A stretch of DNA of 64,000 bases, taken from NCBI GenBank assembly GCA_964019425.1, contig OZ025815.1, forward strand, positions 248,001 to 312,000. The letters are read 5' to 3'. The translations under genes and the position numbers were made by a program. Shown here piece by piece: positions 63,801-64,000 of the stretch. This stretch comes from Flectonema sp. DT1601. Lineage: Eukaryota > Euglenozoa > Diplonemea > Diplonemida > Diplonemidae. Positions within the stretch are counted from its first letter, which is position 1, and each line of letters starts with the position of its first letter. Under the pieces are notes generated by a model. That model was given only the letters and a program-made list of their open reading frames with translations, did not search any database and had not been told where the DNA came from.

Positions 63801-64000
63801 TGTTTTGTTTTGTTTTGTTTTGTTTTGTTTTGTTTTGTTTTGTTTTGTTTTGTTTTGTTTTGTTTTGTTTTGTTTTGTTTTGTTTTGACGTGTTGTATAA
63901 GCAATCTCCTAGTTTTATAATTGCATACCTCGAATCTGGATCCTCACATGCGTATAGGGTTTGCGGACTCGGGTTAAGAACTAATTCGCATGACAGAAGT
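60820..64000 (-). CDS. Unknown protein with beta-trefoil-like repeats, at least three exons, 5' end beyond window
   Basis: Exon pieces are 63929-64000 (phase 2 end), 63098-63221 and 60820-63012; the introns start GTATGC and GTATTT and end AACAACAG, and all phases agree. The second donor could also be GTTAAT at 63111-63112. The last exon has no ATG start, which supports the spliced model. The visible 796 residues contain several similar units of the form SLYVCVHRWKNEASFWDIE, YLSVF...PAYWVSAHEG...ALWEI, YLSAWKNYPYDEFDGVWVTD and LIVSAWKDFGVAYEFEFHR...LWEI, like a beta-trefoil or related sheet repeat. The tail is acidic and Ser-rich. I do not recognise the family. The first visible intron is nearly all a TTTTG array. 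Confidence 0.75.
63228..63887. repeat. Perfect (TTTTG)132 pentanucleotide array
   Basis: 660 bp of uninterrupted TTTTG with no visible substitution. It fills 93% of an inferred 707-nt intron (63222-63928) of the neighbouring gene, whose transcript would carry (CAAAA)n. Every frame on both strands stays open, giving false frames of 226-326 codons. Confidence 0.97.

Noticed and set aside
62924-63904. Long KTKQN-repeat frame (minus) and FCFVL-repeat frames (plus)
   Set aside because: They are translations of the TTTTG array, which has no stop in any frame; splice signals place the array in an intron.
1-64000. Assignment to kinetoplastids from the single-strand layout
   Set aside because: Several short cis-introns and strong AT richness do not fit typical kinetoplastid genomes; the lineage is left open.

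Overview
The window looks like nuclear DNA of a single-celled, flagellated eukaryote. It is AT-rich and packed with long A or T runs. Its proteins are eukaryotic: a FOP-like centrosome/basal-body protein, an Mpv17 protein, a dual-specificity phosphatase, a lysosomal GH89 enzyme, a PDZ-TTC39 protein, MORN and EF-hand proteins. I cannot name the lineage. Every supported gene (23) lies on the minus strand, so the window is one long directional gene array. A pyrimidine-rich stretch ending in AG stands shortly upstream of most start codons, which suggests spliced-leader trans-splicing or 5'UTR introns. True cis-introns also exist: short GT-AG introns of about 64-85 nt in phase-consistent places (FOP-like, LRR and 60820-64000 genes) and one 707-nt intron.

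Layout in transcription order (right to left). The 5'-truncated unknown gene at 60820-64000 carries a perfect 132-unit (TTTTG) array inside an intron. Then come a catalytically dead-looking poly(A)-polymerase-like protein (58136-59554) and a DUSP (56976-57620). A 6 kb gene-poor stretch follows, then Mpv17 (49973-50767), a two-exon LRR protein (48631-49494) and a small protein (48024-48320). Next is an 8 kb gene-poor stretch holding a 1.2 kb inverted-repeat element with a tRNA-like sequence (43648-44872). A dense block from 39820 to 16467 holds the FOP-like protein, alpha/beta hydrolase with Glu/Ala repeats, EF-hand protein, a small unknown, a helical unknown, a coiled coil, a TPR protein, an acylated kinase, GH89, MORN-LRR and PDZ-TTC39. 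A zinc-finger gene with split exons follows, then a secreted MORN protein, a 4HBT thioesterase, a deiodinase-like selenoprotein with in-frame TGA, a large seven-pass membrane protein with a Pro-Thr stalk, and a 3'-truncated membrane protein at the left edge.

The strongest discoveries are the deiodinase-family selenoprotein (8957-9934), several families of short hairpin-forming dispersed elements (A to E) that all share one orientation opposite to the genes, two inverted-repeat elements, the pentanucleotide-filled intron, and the pseudo-nucleotidyltransferase. No operon-like functional pathway is evident; neighbours appear functionally unrelated, as expected for a polycistronic-style array.
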